DNA from: Ceratopteris richardii
Taxonomy: Eukaryota > Streptophyta > Polypodiopsida > Polypodiales > Pteridaceae
NCBI GenBank assembly: GCA_020310875.1
Contig: CM035416.1
Span: 594,556-658,555, forward strand
Direction of reading: 5' to 3'
Length of the DNA stretch: 64,000 nucleotides
Shown here: positions 1 through 11,030 of the stretch, piece by piece
Position numbering within the stretch: the stretch's first letter is position 1
Layout: each line of letters opens with the position of its first letter
Program-made: the position numbers and the translations under genes
The notes under the pieces: generated by a model
Told to the model about the DNA's origin: nothing
The model's database searches: none
What the model saw: only the letters and a program-made list of their open reading frames with translations

Positions 1-687
1 CATAAATTCTACGAATGGAGCACTCCAATCTCGAATTAATGACACGTGATAAAGGGTAGCATGCTCCACTGAGGGTCTCTCTTAGCACATTGGACAATTC
101 TTAATCCATTCATGTATTTCTTTGTCCATGATAGGCCAATACACTCCTAAATATTTTAGATTCTGCAATTTTTGTTGTTTAGAATAATGATTTCCTAGCA
201 TTCCTTCATGGGCTTGTTGCAACCAACTACCATGTTCATCGTCCTCAACACAACAAGCTAATACACCCTCGATATCTTGTTTGTACATGCTTCCTGCCAA
301 TATTTGATAGTTTGGTGATTTTATAATTTCCTCTTTATTTGTTTTCACAGTCTTATTTGCGAGTCTGAAGGTTAGGACTGGTACTAACTTATTTGCCCAT
401 TTAGGAACAATTTGTAGATTGAATAGATAAGCATCCGACAATTCATCAGATACTCCCTGCGGTGGCTCTCCTGAAGTGATGCAAGAAAGGTGATCCGCTC
501 TGAGGTGGGTCTTACCTTTCCTAAAAACCACTTCAAAGTCATATTCCATTAGTAAAAGGAACCATCTTACTAAGCGTCTGGTATTGCAAGTTTTATTGAC
601 CAAATATAATAAGGCTTGATGATAAGTGAAAAACTTAAACTTGTTGGCCAATAGATAGTGTCTAAACTTCTTTACAACATATACCAT
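1..687 (-). pseudogene. Element A pol: end of RNase H and first H2C2 zinc finger
   Basis: The minus strand encodes the second half of a Ty3/gypsy RNase H (KKFRHYLLANKFKFFT, then MEYDFEV, and RADHLSC where an intact copy has RADHLSR). It is followed by a linker and an integrase-type zinc-binding module. The module reads H-x6-H-x30-C-x2-C, starting at AHEGMLGNH and ending at CPMC. A stop follows CPMC (about position 82), after which similarity continues to base 1 in the same sense (VEHATLYHVSLIRDW). The RNase H motif FTDHQAL of element C is FTYHQAL here, so the catalytic aspartate is replaced by tyrosine and the enzyme is probably dead. This is the first of two H2C2 modules in the family; the second would lie left of the window. 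Confidence 0.85.
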
Positions 688-2290
688 GCCTAAGCCTTCT
701 CTCTCAGTTGTTGTATAATTTCGTTCTGCTGCGTTTAGTTATCTGCTTGCATATGCTATAGGTAAATCTAGATTGCCTTCACCTGTGGGTTGTGCTAGCA
801 CACATCCAATTGCGTGATTGGATGCATCTACATGGATATGGAATGGTTTAGTCCAACCAAGAGTGGTCAATATTGGTGCTGTGCACAAACGTCTCTTCAA
901 CTCATTGAAGAAATTTTTGCATTCGTCATTCCACTTGAAATTTGTCAACAAGGCATAAAGAGGCTTAGCTATAATTGCATACATGTGAATAAACCTACAG
1001 TAATATCCACAATGGCCCATAAAGGCTTGTACCTCTTCAACATTCCTTGGCCTCAGCCGCTACGACTCTTACTTTATCCTCATCTGTAGATATTCCATTC
1101 TTAGAAACAATATGATCTAAGATTCTACCTTGTCGTACCATGAACACACACTTTTCTCGGTTTAGACAAACTCGATATTCTCTACACTTGTTCAAGATTT
1201 GTCTGAGCTCAGGGATGTGACATCTCCTTTCTTGGGAATGAGCACATAAATCGTCCACATATACTTCTAAGCTCTTTTGCAAGAACTCTTTGAAGACATG
1301 ACACATGAGCCTTTGGAATGTTGTAGGCACATTGGTGAGTCCAAATGGCATCACACAAAATGCAAAGATTCCCCACTCTGTGGCAAAGGCCATTTTGTGT
1401 TGATCTTCTGGGGCAATGGTTACTTGGTTGTAGGTCAAAAATCCATCAAGGAAGCTATACACTTCCTTGCCTGCAACATGCTCCAATAAATGTTCAGTGA
1501 TTGGAAGCGAATAACTATCTCTTATCGTGGTGGCATTAACTTTTTTAAGGTTAATACATACACGCAACTTTCCATTCTTCTTGGGCACCACTAGCATGGG
1601 GGCCACCCAGTCAGTATGCTCAATCTCATAGATAAATCCGACTTCAATCAATCTGTCAATTTCTTCTTTTATTTTAGCTGCATAGGTGTCATTATATGTG
1701 TAGGGCTTCTGTTTGGTGGGCTTGGCATCTGCTATCATGGGGATCGTATGAGAACAAATTTTTGGATCTACTCCCTTCAAGTCTCTATAGTGTCATGCAA
1801 ACATGTCCCTATATTCCCTTAATACGGCTACCAACTCTGCTTCCTCTTCTTTACTTAGGTCACCTCCTATGTACGTACATCTCTCTTCGTTCTCTTCAAT
1901 GGTGACTACGATTTTTTTGGTCTTTTCTTTGTTATCATATGCTTCTCCTTTGGTGGCCTCTCTCTTGGGCATTCCTACCAAAATTTTTCGGTAATCAACT
2001 TCATATTTCTTGAAATTTTCTGGTACTTCGAACAATGATTCCTACTCTTCTTGTTTCACTACTTGTCTTTTCTTTTTCTTTTGACCACCTTCACTCGCAT
2101 CCTTTGAATTTACTGTTTTTATGCTTGTGAGAGGTTCTTCTTCTTTTTGGGTAAATACTCCTACATCTTTTAGATAGTGTTCTTTCGAGTTAAAGCAACT
2201 ATCCATCACAATGGACTCTAGATCATCATTGTTCTCTTCTTCTTCTACTAAGTCACTAGGGTCACATTCTTCTAGCAAGTGCTAACACAT
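688..2290 (-). pseudogene. Element A pol: reverse transcriptase, start of RNase H, protease-RT linker
   Basis: In minus-strand order, 2290-1790 encodes an acidic/basic linker (FEVPENFKKYEVDYRK, EERCTYIGGDLSKEEE). Positions 1780-1037 encode the RT fingers and palm: WVAPMLVVPKKNGKLRVC, then FLDGFLTYNQV, MPFGLTNVP and the catalytic EVYVDDLCAHS. Positions 1020-739 encode the connection and the RNase H start (MGHCGYYCRFIHMYAII, HVDASNHAIGCVLAQP). At least three frame breaks or stops separate these pieces (near 2040, 1790 and 1030), so no polyprotein can be made. YVDDLCAHS differs from the usual gypsy YVDD(I/V)hhxS but is shared with B and C, so it is a family signature. Confidence 0.88.
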
Positions 2291-3010
2291 GAATACTAAA
2301 ATATCATATCCCTCCTCATCACAATGAGGTGTCCATTGTTCTTCATTGACAGCAATGTCCATGGTGGCTAAGGTTTTTGCCCAACCATAAGGCTCAACTT
2401 CCTCATCTGGAAAGATCATCGGTGTATAGGCTGGGTCTTTAATTGGTCTATTGCCTTGAGAAGTTCTTTCTTCTCTTGCTTTTAGGCATTTTTCCTCTTC
2501 CTTTGCGACCTTGCACATCCACAAATGAGTATCTTCATGCATCCATGATGTATCAGATGAACTTTTAGAATGCATAGAGATTGAATCTTCTTACTCCTTG
2601 TGGATAGGATTCCACTATAGGGGGGTACATCTCTGAAGGTGTAATCCTTCAAATTGACCGTGGTTGTGACCCCTAAGTGCTTCAAGTATAAGGAGTTGGT
2701 TCCCCAATCCTGTACAACTTGCAGTTGTCGTAGGAAGGGTCTTCCTAAGATCATTCCGTAGGTACTAGTTTTGCCAAAGTCACATATAGAAAAGGTGTGC
2801 TCAAAATCTACACCACAAGTGGTTAGAGTTATCCCTTTGGCAATCCTAAAGGTCTTTCAACATGGCCGTCAACCATCTGAAGCTTCATTCTAGTTGGTCT
2901 TAATGCGGGTTTACCCCATTGCTTTCACAAGGAGGTGGTCGCAATAGCAACACCAGCACCTGAATCTATGATCGCTTTGGTTGTGTAACCTTGCTAGGTG
3001 ATCGGAAGAT
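2291..3010 (-). pseudogene. Element A retropepsin 1 (decayed)
   Basis: The catalytic motif DSGAG can be read on the minus strand just below 2990, within IDSGAGVAIATTS. The C-terminal retropepsin signature MILGRPFLRQLQVVQDWGTN lies near 2754-2695. Between them the reading frame is interrupted. The downstream segment (2575-2291) encodes VEPYGWAKTLATMDIAVNEEQWTPHCDEEGYDI, a conserved linker between protease and RT found in every copy here. This is the canonical Ty3 protease position, between Gag and RT, and is distinct from the second retropepsin-like domain that other copies carry after integrase. Confidence 0.8.
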
Positions 3011-4555
3011 AAGTATTACCTTCTTCACCTTCGCTCATGTCCCCTATTTTGTCTAGAGGTATCTGTGGTACTTTCTTTTCGGAGCCTGCTTTTGGCATTT
3101 TGGAATCAAGTTTTGGAACCTGATTCGCCACATGTTTCCATAACTCAGGTTTTACTTTGAGCAGCTCTTCTAAAGTGAGATGACACTGAACCTTAGTGTT
3201 CTTCATGACTTCAGTGTTTCTTGGAACCACCGAGTCTTTGTTTTTTATCAATATAGTGGGAGCTCTGACCTGGAGAGATTCAAATTCCCATGGGCCTATG
3301 AACTCTGGAAACTCTTATAAAGAATTGGATTCAAATTCTAACCTTTCTTCTCCTTGTTGCTCTACTTGGTCTTCATAAATAGATGGAATGTCTTGTGGAA
3401 ATTGATCCTGAAGGTCATCAATCTCAAGAATAGGAGGGGGAACATCCTTCTCCTTGGCCCATTTCTCTTCTTGTAATTCCTGCAAGAACTTTTGAGCGTG
3501 CTGTTGAATTGAAAGAGGTTCTCCATCATCTATGGATTCAGGAACACAGATTTTCTTTGGTGATGAGCTTTTGTTTTTGCATCTTTCAGGCTTTCTTCTA
3601 GTTCAGATAACCTTTTGGTCCACTTACGATTGGCCTTCTCTCTAGTATCCTTCCATGTTCTTGTTTTTTTTCTCTTACTAGGCTCTCTTGACTCACTTGG
3701 CTCTGATTGCTCAGCTATTTTAGCTTGTTGTAAGGCTTGTGCCCTAGTAACTGCCTGTATAGGAGACACATTACTACCACTGGAACTTGAATCCCCTACT
3801 AAGCCTACTACATTAACGAGTGTAACCTTGGGTGCACTAGAGGGATTCTTGGGAAAATCTCTTGGGAGTTGTTCCTTGACACACTCAGGACAAAAGCCTT
3901 GTATTGTGATGCTCTGCCCTTGTCTCAGAGCTTGTGGGTGAGGACATTCGCAAATGACATGGTTGCCCTAATATCTAAAACATGGAACTTGTGGTCCTGT
4001 TTGTTTCACTTGGGGCCTAGGTTGAGGACTCGTATACATGAGATTTGCCTGTTTTGGCCCATAAGGGTTTGCATGTCCCTCATAATCATATTATAGCTTC
4101 ATTTAGCTCTGGTCATATCACGCTTGCCTCATAATAGGGAGACTCACCTTGGGTTTGATCAGAACCTTGATTCGATGTTTCGGAACTGATCAAAGGTGTC
4201 ACTAGTACTAGGGCTTTTTCTAGGTTCCCTTTCAGTTGGGTGTACCTTACTAGAACAACATTCTTTGGGTGGGATGGTTGTTGTCCTAGTACAGGTTGAA
4301 GTTGGCCATATCCTCCATGTTCATACGGTCTAATTGGTCCTCGTGGACTTGGACATGGGTTATACCTAGGAACTTCTCTACCTTGTTCTCTAGGAGGGTA
4401 CCAGCATGGTCCACATTGGGGTGGTACACATGGTCGTGGCTATCTATTCATTGGATAGTTTTCGATGTTGTGGTTGGGGTACTTGTGCTCACTATAAGAG
4501 TACATGTTAGGCTCCTGAGTTGGTTGTCTATAGTAAGGGTAAGGTTGTGATAACC
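3011..4555 (-). pseudogene. Element A gag, C-terminal half
   Basis: Minus-strand similarity to element C Gag runs from a Pro/Gln/Tyr-rich segment (about 4550-4200) through a zinc-knuckle-like segment near 3900-3840 to a basic helical stretch (SKRKKTRTWKDTREKANRKW, then LSELEESLKDAKTKA; 3769-3530). It ends in the segment before protease (LTLEELLKVKPELWKHVAN; 3251-2994). Several stops and frame changes are present. Unlike C, this copy has no stop at the Gag-protease boundary (it reads into VPQIPLDKIGDM), which matters for judging the C stop codons. Capsid and N-terminal Gag are missing: the sequence is replaced by copia DNA at about 4556. Confidence 0.75.
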
Positions 4556-4559
4556 CTAA

Positions 4560-5416
4560 TCCTTCTCTGGTGCAGAGATGCCACTTTCAAACCTTTGGCA
4601 GTACTAGGTGAAAGGCTAATCACATGAACTGCAACCAATACTGCTTCTACCCAAAAACCTTGTGAGAGGTTTGGATGATGCAACATAAAGACTACTCTAT
4701 CTTGAATAGTTCTATTCATCCTCTCAGCTACACCATTCTGTCTTGGGGTATAAGGAGCTGTAAAATCTCTACGAATCCCTCTAGACTGACAAAAAAGGCT
4801 GAATTCATGTGAGGTATACTCACCCCCATTATCTGAACATAAAGCCTTAAGCTTAGTTCCTTTTTTAGTCTCAACTAAAGCAAGCCATTTTTTGAAAGTA
4901 GGGAATACCTCATCCTTCGATTTGATAGGATATACCCAAACTTTTCTAGTAGCATCATCTATGAAAGTGACAAAGTAAAGAGAACCACCTAAGGACCTAG
5001 TCGGCATAAGACCACACACATATGTATGAACGAGATCTAAAAGCTGAATTGAAGAGTCAATGTGCGTTTTATGCACATTTCTAGTTTGCTTTCCATATTG
5101 ACAATGCTCACAAAATGAAAAATCAGAGAAAGATAACAAAGATAAGTAGCCAGAACGAGAAAGATTTTCCATTCCACTACAAGATATATGTTCCAAATGA
5201 CCATGCCAAATACAAGCCATAGGCTGTTCAGTAACAGCTAACAAGTGCGAATAAAGGATAAAGTGGGCCAACTTTGCTTCCTTTTGCAATAACCATATTG
5301 CCCTTTGATATGCGAAAGAACTGAGCATAGAAGACCACCTTGTAACCAAGGTCATCAAGTTGACCAACTGACATCAAACTCCATGATAACTGAGGTACAT
5401 GGTGTACATTATGCAT
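4560..5416 (-). pseudogene. Copia-1 integrase (GAG-pre-integrase and DDE core), inactivated
   Basis: Two overlapping minus-strand frames (5416-5228 and 5367-4528) together give the pre-integrase zinc region (WHGHLEHIS, then FCEHCQYGKQ) and the core. The core shows FVTFIDDATRKVWVY, SDNGGEYTS and RQNGVAERMNRT. In copia integrases the first catalytic aspartate sits in an HTD motif; here the matching site is HTY (LVHTYVCG), so the first D is lost, while SDNGGEY (D) and the GVAER glutamate remain. A frame change joins the two parts. The end is truncated at the junction with element A gag. Confidence 0.85.
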
Positions 5417-5440
5417 AGTAAATCTTGAACCATTAATGAA

Positions 5441-5689
5441 CTACACAAGCACATCTCCAATCCTCACAACATCACACTGGTAAGAATCACCAAGTGTCAC
5501 GGTACCAAGAGACTTTGTTGCATAATTAGAGAGACATTCTCTATGTGGTATCACATGGAAAGAAGCACCAGGATCTAGCAGCCAGGTGTGGGAAAGAGAA
5601 TCAGCCATAAGAGCCTCAGTTGGCACAGTACTATCAAGTGTCAACATATCAGCATCATCAAAAATAGCATTAATTTCTTCAATCTTCAT
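5441..5689 (-). pseudogene. Copia-1 protease remnant
   Basis: The minus strand encodes a copia-type retropepsin segment with WLLDPGASFHVIPHRECL and a following GTVTLGDSYQCDVVRIGDV, the usual copia pattern of hhDSGAS-H-h followed by VxLGD. The active-site triad reads D-P-G rather than D-S/T-G, so catalytic function is doubtful. It sits between Gag and integrase, as expected for Ty1/copia. A stop ends the frame near 5441. Confidence 0.75.
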
Positions 5690-6348
5690 AGTCGAAGTAG
5701 ATGGTGCAGGTAACTGTTTAACATGCCCATCAACATTCTTTCCTTTACCTTTAGCATTACGAGTTTACCGCCAGGTGCACTATTGCTAATAGCTGTGCAA
5801 AATGTATCCCATGATGAAGGCAAGGTGCATAAAAACAATACTGCTTTCATTTCATTATCCATATCCATTTTTTGAGCCTGTAACTGAGAGAATCCAGCAT
5901 CAAACTCATTTAGATGAGCAACAACACTATCTGTGTCCTTCATACAAAGGTCATATAATTTTCTCATCAGATAGACTTTATTTGATGCCATCTCTTTTTC
6001 ATATGTATTACATAACTTCTTCCAAAGCTCCTCTGCACTTTCACAGTCTAATACTGTAAAGTAAACATTATCTGCTAGGTGCAAGCGAATGGTAGACTTG
6101 GCCATTTCATCTAACTTATCCCAATCATCTTCATCCATGTCAACAGGCTTCTTTGAAATTCCATTTACTAGATTCCATTACCTCCTTTGAATAAGCACAT
6201 CTTTAATCTGATTCTTCCATAGAGGAAAGTTTGTGCCATCAAATGATCGGATCTCAAAATGGTCTTTGCCCTGCAAGTTATAGCTCCTCCTCAGAACACT
6301 AGCACTAGACCCTGGTCCACCGGATGTGCCTGAGACCTCTGATGCCAT
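5686..6348 (-). pseudogene. Copia-1 Gag (UBN2-type)
   Basis: A start ATG at about 6348 (MASEVSGTSGGPGS) begins a copia Gag with FDGTNFPLWKNQIKDVL, then a stop near 6180, and continues in DEDDWDKLDEMAKSTIRLHL (from 6138). It goes on through ADNVYFTVLDCESAEELWKK and MKAVLFLCTLPSSWDTF. This is the UBN2 Gag pattern of plant copia elements. The zinc knuckle is not clearly present: sequence near 5770-5700 is basic (NAKGKGKNVDGHVK-like) and runs straight toward the protease. Internal stops make it a pseudogene. Confidence 0.8.
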
Positions 6349-6352
6349 GATG

Positions 6353-7217
6353 GTAGAGAACTGAATGGAATGATAATGGAGCTAGAAGAGTCCGAACACC
6401 AATGAATAAGTGTATCAAGGAGTAAATCGACCACTGTATAGTTGACAAAACCAAAAATCTAGAAAATTTTTGCAAGAGTATCCTTTGCAAAATGAGTGTA
6501 TGACCAATGTCAAAATATCATAAAACTGCAAGTACTAACATGTTTGCCTGCATAGTGAATCACTCACTCCACTACATATAATCAGTTACCCAATAGAAGC
6601 AAACTAGGCTTATCGAGCACCTATGAACAACTATCATACATCTCATATGGCGAGGCTAGGTAAGTCCTCCACCCGCATCACCAAAGAGACCCTAACATCT
6701 GGGTGTCTCCCAGTTAAGAAAACCTCACCACGACCCTCTTTATCAAATGTAAAAGGCTTTATGCAAATAATGTAACTGCTATATCAATGACCACATGGAG
6801 GTACATAAGCGATATCCATAGAAGTGTACATAATGTGTATGTGCTCAATATATGTAGTAAAATGACACTAAAAGGCTGAACGCACAACCCAAAAACCATC
6901 CAATAACAACTGCAAGTGTCTGTCAAGTTTGATGTTTCTGGCTCTAAAAACCTACATAAATTTGCAGCAACTGCTCCCACCAAAACTTAAATCTTTCAAG
7001 AAACCTATAGTTTTATGAATGTGGCTGAGAACATAGCCCCAAAGGTTGATATTTAATGTCAGATAAGTACAAAGAACACTCTTCTTGATTTTCTTGGACC
7101 TTTGTGAAGAGAACTATGTGCGGAAGTACTCCAAAACGGCTCCAAAAGACACCCAAAAAATGCTTCAAAAATAGGCTTTGAAAGAAAAGAATGAATCTTC
7201 GAGGGACCAAAACATGT
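6353..7217 (-). repeat. Possible 5' LTR/leader of Copia-1
   Basis: No coding signal is seen. On the minus strand the stretch starts TGTTTTGGTCCC near 7217 and ends CTCTACCA just before the primer-site-like sequence, which would fit an LTR with TG...CA ends. No second copy exists in the window to compare with, so both limits are guesses from position alone. Confidence 0.35.
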
Positions 7218-7263
7218 TCAAGGTAATGTTAACCTTAGTCTTTCCCCTTCTTTAGACACCAAA

Positions 7264-7352
7264 ATAGCGTAGCTTAGTGGCAAGAGATTGCCACCGTTAA
7301 ATGAGCTCCGGGGGGAACAATACTGGGATGGGTGACCTCCCGGGAAGTACCA
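7264..7352 (+). repeat. 5S-rRNA-like SINE or Cassandra-type remnant
   Basis: Bases about 7294-7350 follow the 3' half of plant 5S rRNA closely: GTTAA, then a TACTGGGATGGGTGACCTCC stretch and CGGGAAGT. This covers the internal promoter boxes (box A-like, intermediate element and box C). The 5' half does not match 5S; instead TAGCTTAGTGGC (from about 7270) fits the tRNA A-box pattern. The poly-A or T-rich tail and target-site duplications expected of a SINE are not clear. It could be a composite SINE, a remnant of a Cassandra-like LTR, or a decayed 5S gene piece. It is too partial to be a working 5S gene. Confidence 0.6.
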
Positions 7353-7889
7353 GGAACTTCTATATCCCTTGTTCATTGAGGTCCTCCCTCACGTGTAGTC
7401 AATGGCACCAACGGTGACTTCGGTGACTCGGATGACAAGGTATGCCAAGGTCTATGCCTTGGTCTCTGCCTTAGTCATAAGCCTTGGGGGGGGGGGGTGC
7501 TCGCTTCGTTCGCACAAAAGGAACAAATCTTTTGCATTGAACTGCTCTCATAACAGTGAAGTATTTCGATGGCGATGCACCACAATGTGCTCTCATTCTT
7601 GTGATCTCCATGATGATATCCTCGGAGTATAAAACCGATCTCCTAAGGCCGCACACGGTACTCCACATAGAGACTACAAAATACACAGAAAAACACAATA
7701 TACAGGGAGCACGAAGATAGAATTCTTAGGTCTTACAAATGCGATTGAACTTACAGTCTGTGACTGACCAGGCCACTATATGTTTTATTAAAGAAGATAT
7801 ACAAAGAAGTGTCCAGTGGCCATTTGGCCTTTCACATGGACACTAACAGTAACGTTCTTTTCATTTTACTAAGGCTGACACCTTGTCCA
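7353..7889 (+). other. Unassigned sequence between 5S-like repeat and element A leader
   Basis: No convincing gene is seen. The stretch holds a run of G at about 7486-7497 and short open frames without recognisable domains. The last part (7860-7889, reading HFTKADTL on the plus strand) faintly resembles the end of a copia RNase H, but too little is left to claim it. Confidence 0.4.
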
Positions 7890-9606
7890 ATAGTTTACAT
7901 CATGAGGAATACTTGAATTTTATCGTACTTGAAGTTAATCGCTCAATTTATGTCCTTTTACTTTAGGGTTTGTTGCAAAACTAACCTATTTATGCTTGTA
8001 CTTGAGTAATTAGGGTTCTTGTACTTCTATCATGCCTAACGTATACCTAATTAATCAATACCACTATTTGTACTTAGCCTAAGCTAGGGATTGATTGAGG
8101 GGGTTGAGAATGCTCCAACCTCAAGTTGCTTATCCCTTAGATCACTCTTGAGTGCTCAAGACACTCGTCCTTAAGCTTGCAGCCCACTCTTGCTTTGGAC
8201 ACCCTTCAATGCTCTCAATGGACTTGTAAAAGTCCCACTGTTAGATAACACCTTAACTTTAATTGATAGATAATTTTGATTTAGGTATTTTAAAAGACCC
8301 TTTTCCCCCTTTGTATTGATGAATAACCCTCTTGAGCTCCTTTGATTTTTAAATCCCACTTGAGGGTCAACTTCAAATTTCCCTATCTGAAAATCAAAAC
8401 GAGCTTTCCAACACACTCTAGAGCTCAAAAAACAGATTTCATATGAAAAAGTTATGTCAATCCAAGGTTCTAGGGGTTAAACCAGGCAAACAGGCAAAGA
8501 GGACTTCTCAGAACATTTGCTTGGGGGCCTTACAATGCTCCAATCACATGAAAGTTTTGAATAAAATTAGCTAAAAATTAAAAAATTGAAAAACCCTTAA
8601 ATTTGGCCAAAATTGTGTGTCAATTGTGATGGACAGGGCTGTCAATCACAATGGACTGAGCTGTCCTTCATGGCCTGTCTGTCACGATGGACGGTGTCAA
8701 TTGCGATGGATGTGTCAATCGTGATGGACACCTATCTGTCACGATGGATGTGTCTATCGCGATGGACTTTTTTTTGGATTTTTGCATCTTTTTGTGTCAA
8801 TCATAGGCCTATGCATCAATTGCGATGGATGGTGTCAATTGCGATGGACGGTGTCAATTGCGATGGACGGTGTCAATTGCGATGGACGTGTCAATCGTGA
8901 TGGACACCTATCTATCACGATGGATGCGTCAATCATGATAATTCTATCAATCGCGATGAACAAGGGTGTCCTTCATGATGTATTGGTCTGTCGCGATGGA
9001 CAAGCAGTCCGTCGTGGTCTATCTATTGTGATGGACAAGGTGTCTATCACAATGGATACCTGTCTATAACGATGGACAGGTGGTTCGTCGTGGTTTGTCT
9101 ATTGCAATGGACAGTGTCTATAGTGATGGATGTTGTGTGTCACGATGGATAGAAAAAATGTAAATTTTTTTGAAATTTTTGTGGATTTGTGATGTGCAAG
9201 GCCTCTACTCTATGGTGGCCCACTTAGTTTTACCAAAAGAACAATTTTCTTGTCTGTCATGATGGATAGAGACCAATGCCTTGGGACATGTGCATATGTT
9301 TTTCATACCTTAGCAAGCTGCTAGAGATGATGATTCAACTGAAGCCTACAACAGAATCTCAGAAACAACACAAAAACAACATGCACAATAACTCTCCCTT
9401 GCTCTCTCTCACAAGTGAATGAGGAAATGGAGATGGAATGTGGGGATATGACCAAAATGGTGAAGATGATGATGGAAGGAGATGGAGAGTAGAGATGGTG
9501 GTGGTGATGATGAACGAAGTAGAAAAATAAAAAGTAAGAGATTACCTATGATTTCAACATCAGATCTCTATATCTTACCATCACACGCTCGTCCTCAAAC
9601 CTCGAT
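7890..9606 (-). other. Element A 5' leader (non-coding)
   Basis: The minus strand matches, in order, the leader of element C (43522-45150). There is a GA/TC-rich segment with many ATG-ATG trinucleotides (9560-9400), a splice-donor-like AAGGTATG (near 9311-9305), an array of palindrome-like units (about 9150-8614), a conserved stretch containing the complement of TTCATACGAAATC-like sequence (8440), and a final AT-rich part. No long ORF belongs here. It is truncated near 7890, before the gag start. Confidence 0.7.
8614..9150 (-). repeat. Palindrome-core leader array of element A
   Basis: About twenty irregularly spaced units of the type GTCAATTGCGATGGAC or GTCACGATGGAC occur, several in direct tandem (8820-8890). 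The core is close to the palindrome GTCAATCGCGATTGAC seen in element C at the same leader position. Short plus-strand open frames across this stretch are by-products of the repeat. Spacing is not constant, so it is not a satellite with a fixed monomer. Confidence 0.8.
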
Positions 9607-9623
9607 CCCTAACAATGATGCCA
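9607..9623 (-). other. Decayed tRNA-Asp primer binding site, element A
   Basis: The minus strand reads TGGCATCATTGTTAGGG directly inside the LTR. It aligns with TGGCGCCGTTGCCGGGG, the complement of the tRNA-Asp 3' end, with several transitions of the kind left by cytosine methylation decay. Confidence 0.6.
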
Positions 9624-9630
9624 AATTTGG

Positions 9631-10297
9631 TGTCAGTCTAGCACAATGACAAGTACCAAAATGAGGAGATCCACCTCATAATTGTCAATCCAGGAAGACG
9701 TGAGGAGGGTATGACGACCATGAGTAAGTGAAGGCACAAGTGCATGAGTGAGAAGCACACAAACATGCACACACATACACACACACATGGCAAGACAAAC
9801 ATGGAGCAATGGAATCCTTAATTAGCCAAAAACAAGATTACAAGCCCTTTTGTTCAACTCAATTCCCAATTTGCTATCCAAAAATGAGCTCTCTAGCTCC
9901 TTTTATAGTTTTTGACTAGATTTGGCCCTATCCAGACCTAGTGTCTGGCCTAGTTAAAAAATAGGTTCCTAGGCTAATTTGGAGGCTCAAAAGAGCTCTA
10001 AAAAAATATGAAAATTGGTACATACTTAGATGTAATACTCCTCAAGCTCAAGGACTCCTCGACTTGCACACAAAATGGAGTAGGAATCATTAAAAAATGG
10101 CATTTACAATGGTGTGTAGTGATTAAAATCACTATTGTAAAAGACTTATTTAATTGAAAAATTTGTAGGCCTAGTTGTCGGGTCTTCATTGAATGCTTTG
10201 CCTGCTTGGTCGTGCTTGAATCTCTCTTTGTTTTGATTCTCTCCAATGGCTTCCTTATCTTGTAACGCCACCTTGACTACCTTGACTGCTGCCAACA
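9631..10297 (-). repeat. 5' LTR of element A
   Basis: On the minus strand it starts TGTTGGCAGCAG (10297) and ends TAGACTGACA (9631). It contains the family core: a TATA-like CTATAAAAGGAGCTAG block, a conserved AACTAGGCC...GACAGGG-like stretch upstream of it, and CACACA-rich sequence near the R/U5 part. It is about 667 bp. The next base to the right (10298) begins a plus-strand gag fragment, which marks the insertion edge. Confidence 0.8.
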
Positions 10298-10660
10298 ACC
10301 TCCTACAAGATTGCCCAAATAATCCAACCAACACACAAAAATTCACACCACTCAATGTTATTGGCTTAGTTGTGGACTCTAGTGGGAGCAAGATCATGAC
10401 AGTCCTAGTGTAGGTAGTAATTAGAGCTCAAGCATTGCAACAAAACCAAGGCATAGTTCAAGAGAAGAGCCTAAACAATAGTGAGACTGAGAGTACAACC
10501 AAAAAGAGAATGAGATCCTGGAAAGATAGCCATGAAAGAATGAAGAGACAATGGACAAAGAAGATGAGTGAACTTAAAGAGAGATTAAGAGAAACTAAAG
10601 CTAAATTTATAGAAATCGCATCTCACATGCATCCTCACATCCATCCATCCCCATTACACC
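10298..10660 (+). pseudogene. Element D gag, zinc-knuckle to basic helix fragment
   Basis: The plus strand matches element C Gag around its last zinc knuckle (DCPKNPNN-like, here CKIAQIIQ after a frame change) and then LVVDSSGSK, ALQQNQGIVQEKSL, ETESTTKKRMRSWKDSHERM and LKERLRETKAKF. The open part starts at 10435. The left edge is the LTR of element A; the right edge is the leader array of fragment E. Gag N-terminus and capsid are absent. Confidence 0.8.
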
Positions 10661-10669
10661 AAAACCATG

Positions 10670-11030
10670 TTTTTGAAAATTGCGATTGCCAATAGAGAAT
10701 CGTGTTTTTTTGAAAATCGCGATTGCCAACAGAGAATCGTATTTGATCACAATCGTGTTTTTGGCTGAAAATCGTGATTTGTGAGAATCGCAATTTTGAG
10801 CACATCTAGAGAATCGTGTTTTTTTGAAAAACTAGAGAATCGCGATTCTGAGCACAACCAGAGAATCCTGATTCTGAGAATGACCACAAAATCGTGTTTC
10901 TTTCAGAAAGCTTTTAGGCGGGAAATAGAAAATCACGATTTTCACAAAGATTTGAATTTTTCACAGAATTGCGATTTTCATCACAGAATCGTGTTTTTTT
11001 GGCAGGAAATTCGAATTTTTGAGTGCCGAG
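10670..11030 (-). repeat. AATCGCGATT-type leader array of fragment E
   Basis: Irregular repeats of GAAAATCGCGATT and AGAGAATCGTGTTTTTT lie just inside a gypsy leader on the minus strand. This is the same place where A and C carry their palindrome arrays, and the core (AATCGCGATT) is again palindromic. The unit differs from both, showing each copy or subfamily has its own version. Confidence 0.7.

Larger units (their letters stand above)
4556..7217 (-). mobile_element. Ty1/copia fragment, 5' half (Copia-1)
   Basis: Reading leftward: a possible 5' LTR (about 7217-6353), a primer-site-like TGGCATCAGAGG (10 of 12 matches to the usual TGGTATCAGAGC) overlapping the gag start near 6348, then gag, protease and integrase, stopping abruptly at about 4556 inside the integrase region where gypsy gag resumes. 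RT and RNase H are missing. The abrupt end and lack of a 3' LTR suggest truncation rather than a clean insertion. The gene order gag-protease-integrase before RT identifies Ty1/copia. Confidence 0.75.
1..10297 (-). mobile_element. Ty3/gypsy element A, interrupted, left end outside window
   Basis: Reading leftward from its 5' LTR (10297 to 9631), this element shows a decayed primer site, a long leader (about 9600 to 7890), then gag, protease, reverse transcriptase, RNase H and the first integrase zinc finger running off the window at base 1. Between leader and gag lies foreign DNA (about 4556-7890) with a copia fragment and a 5S-like repeat. The 5' LTR abuts a plus-strand gag fragment at 10298, so A probably inserted into element D. 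The other target-site duplication lies outside the window, so this cannot be checked here. Every coding module has frame breaks or stops. The link between the gag-pol part and the leader-LTR part is inferred from common strand and family order. Confidence 0.75.

Noticed and set aside
7294..7350. Functional 5S rRNA gene
   Set aside because: Only the 3' half matches. The 5' half is unrelated and the terminator context is missing.
7402..7632. Small ORF of 76 codons
   Set aside because: It contains a poly-G-encoded glycine run, has no recognisable domain, and lies in repeat-derived DNA.
8613..9069. Plus-strand open frames with repeated cysteine and DG motifs
   Set aside because: They are translations of the leader repeat array, with the repeat unit showing in the protein. 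The element there is on the minus strand.
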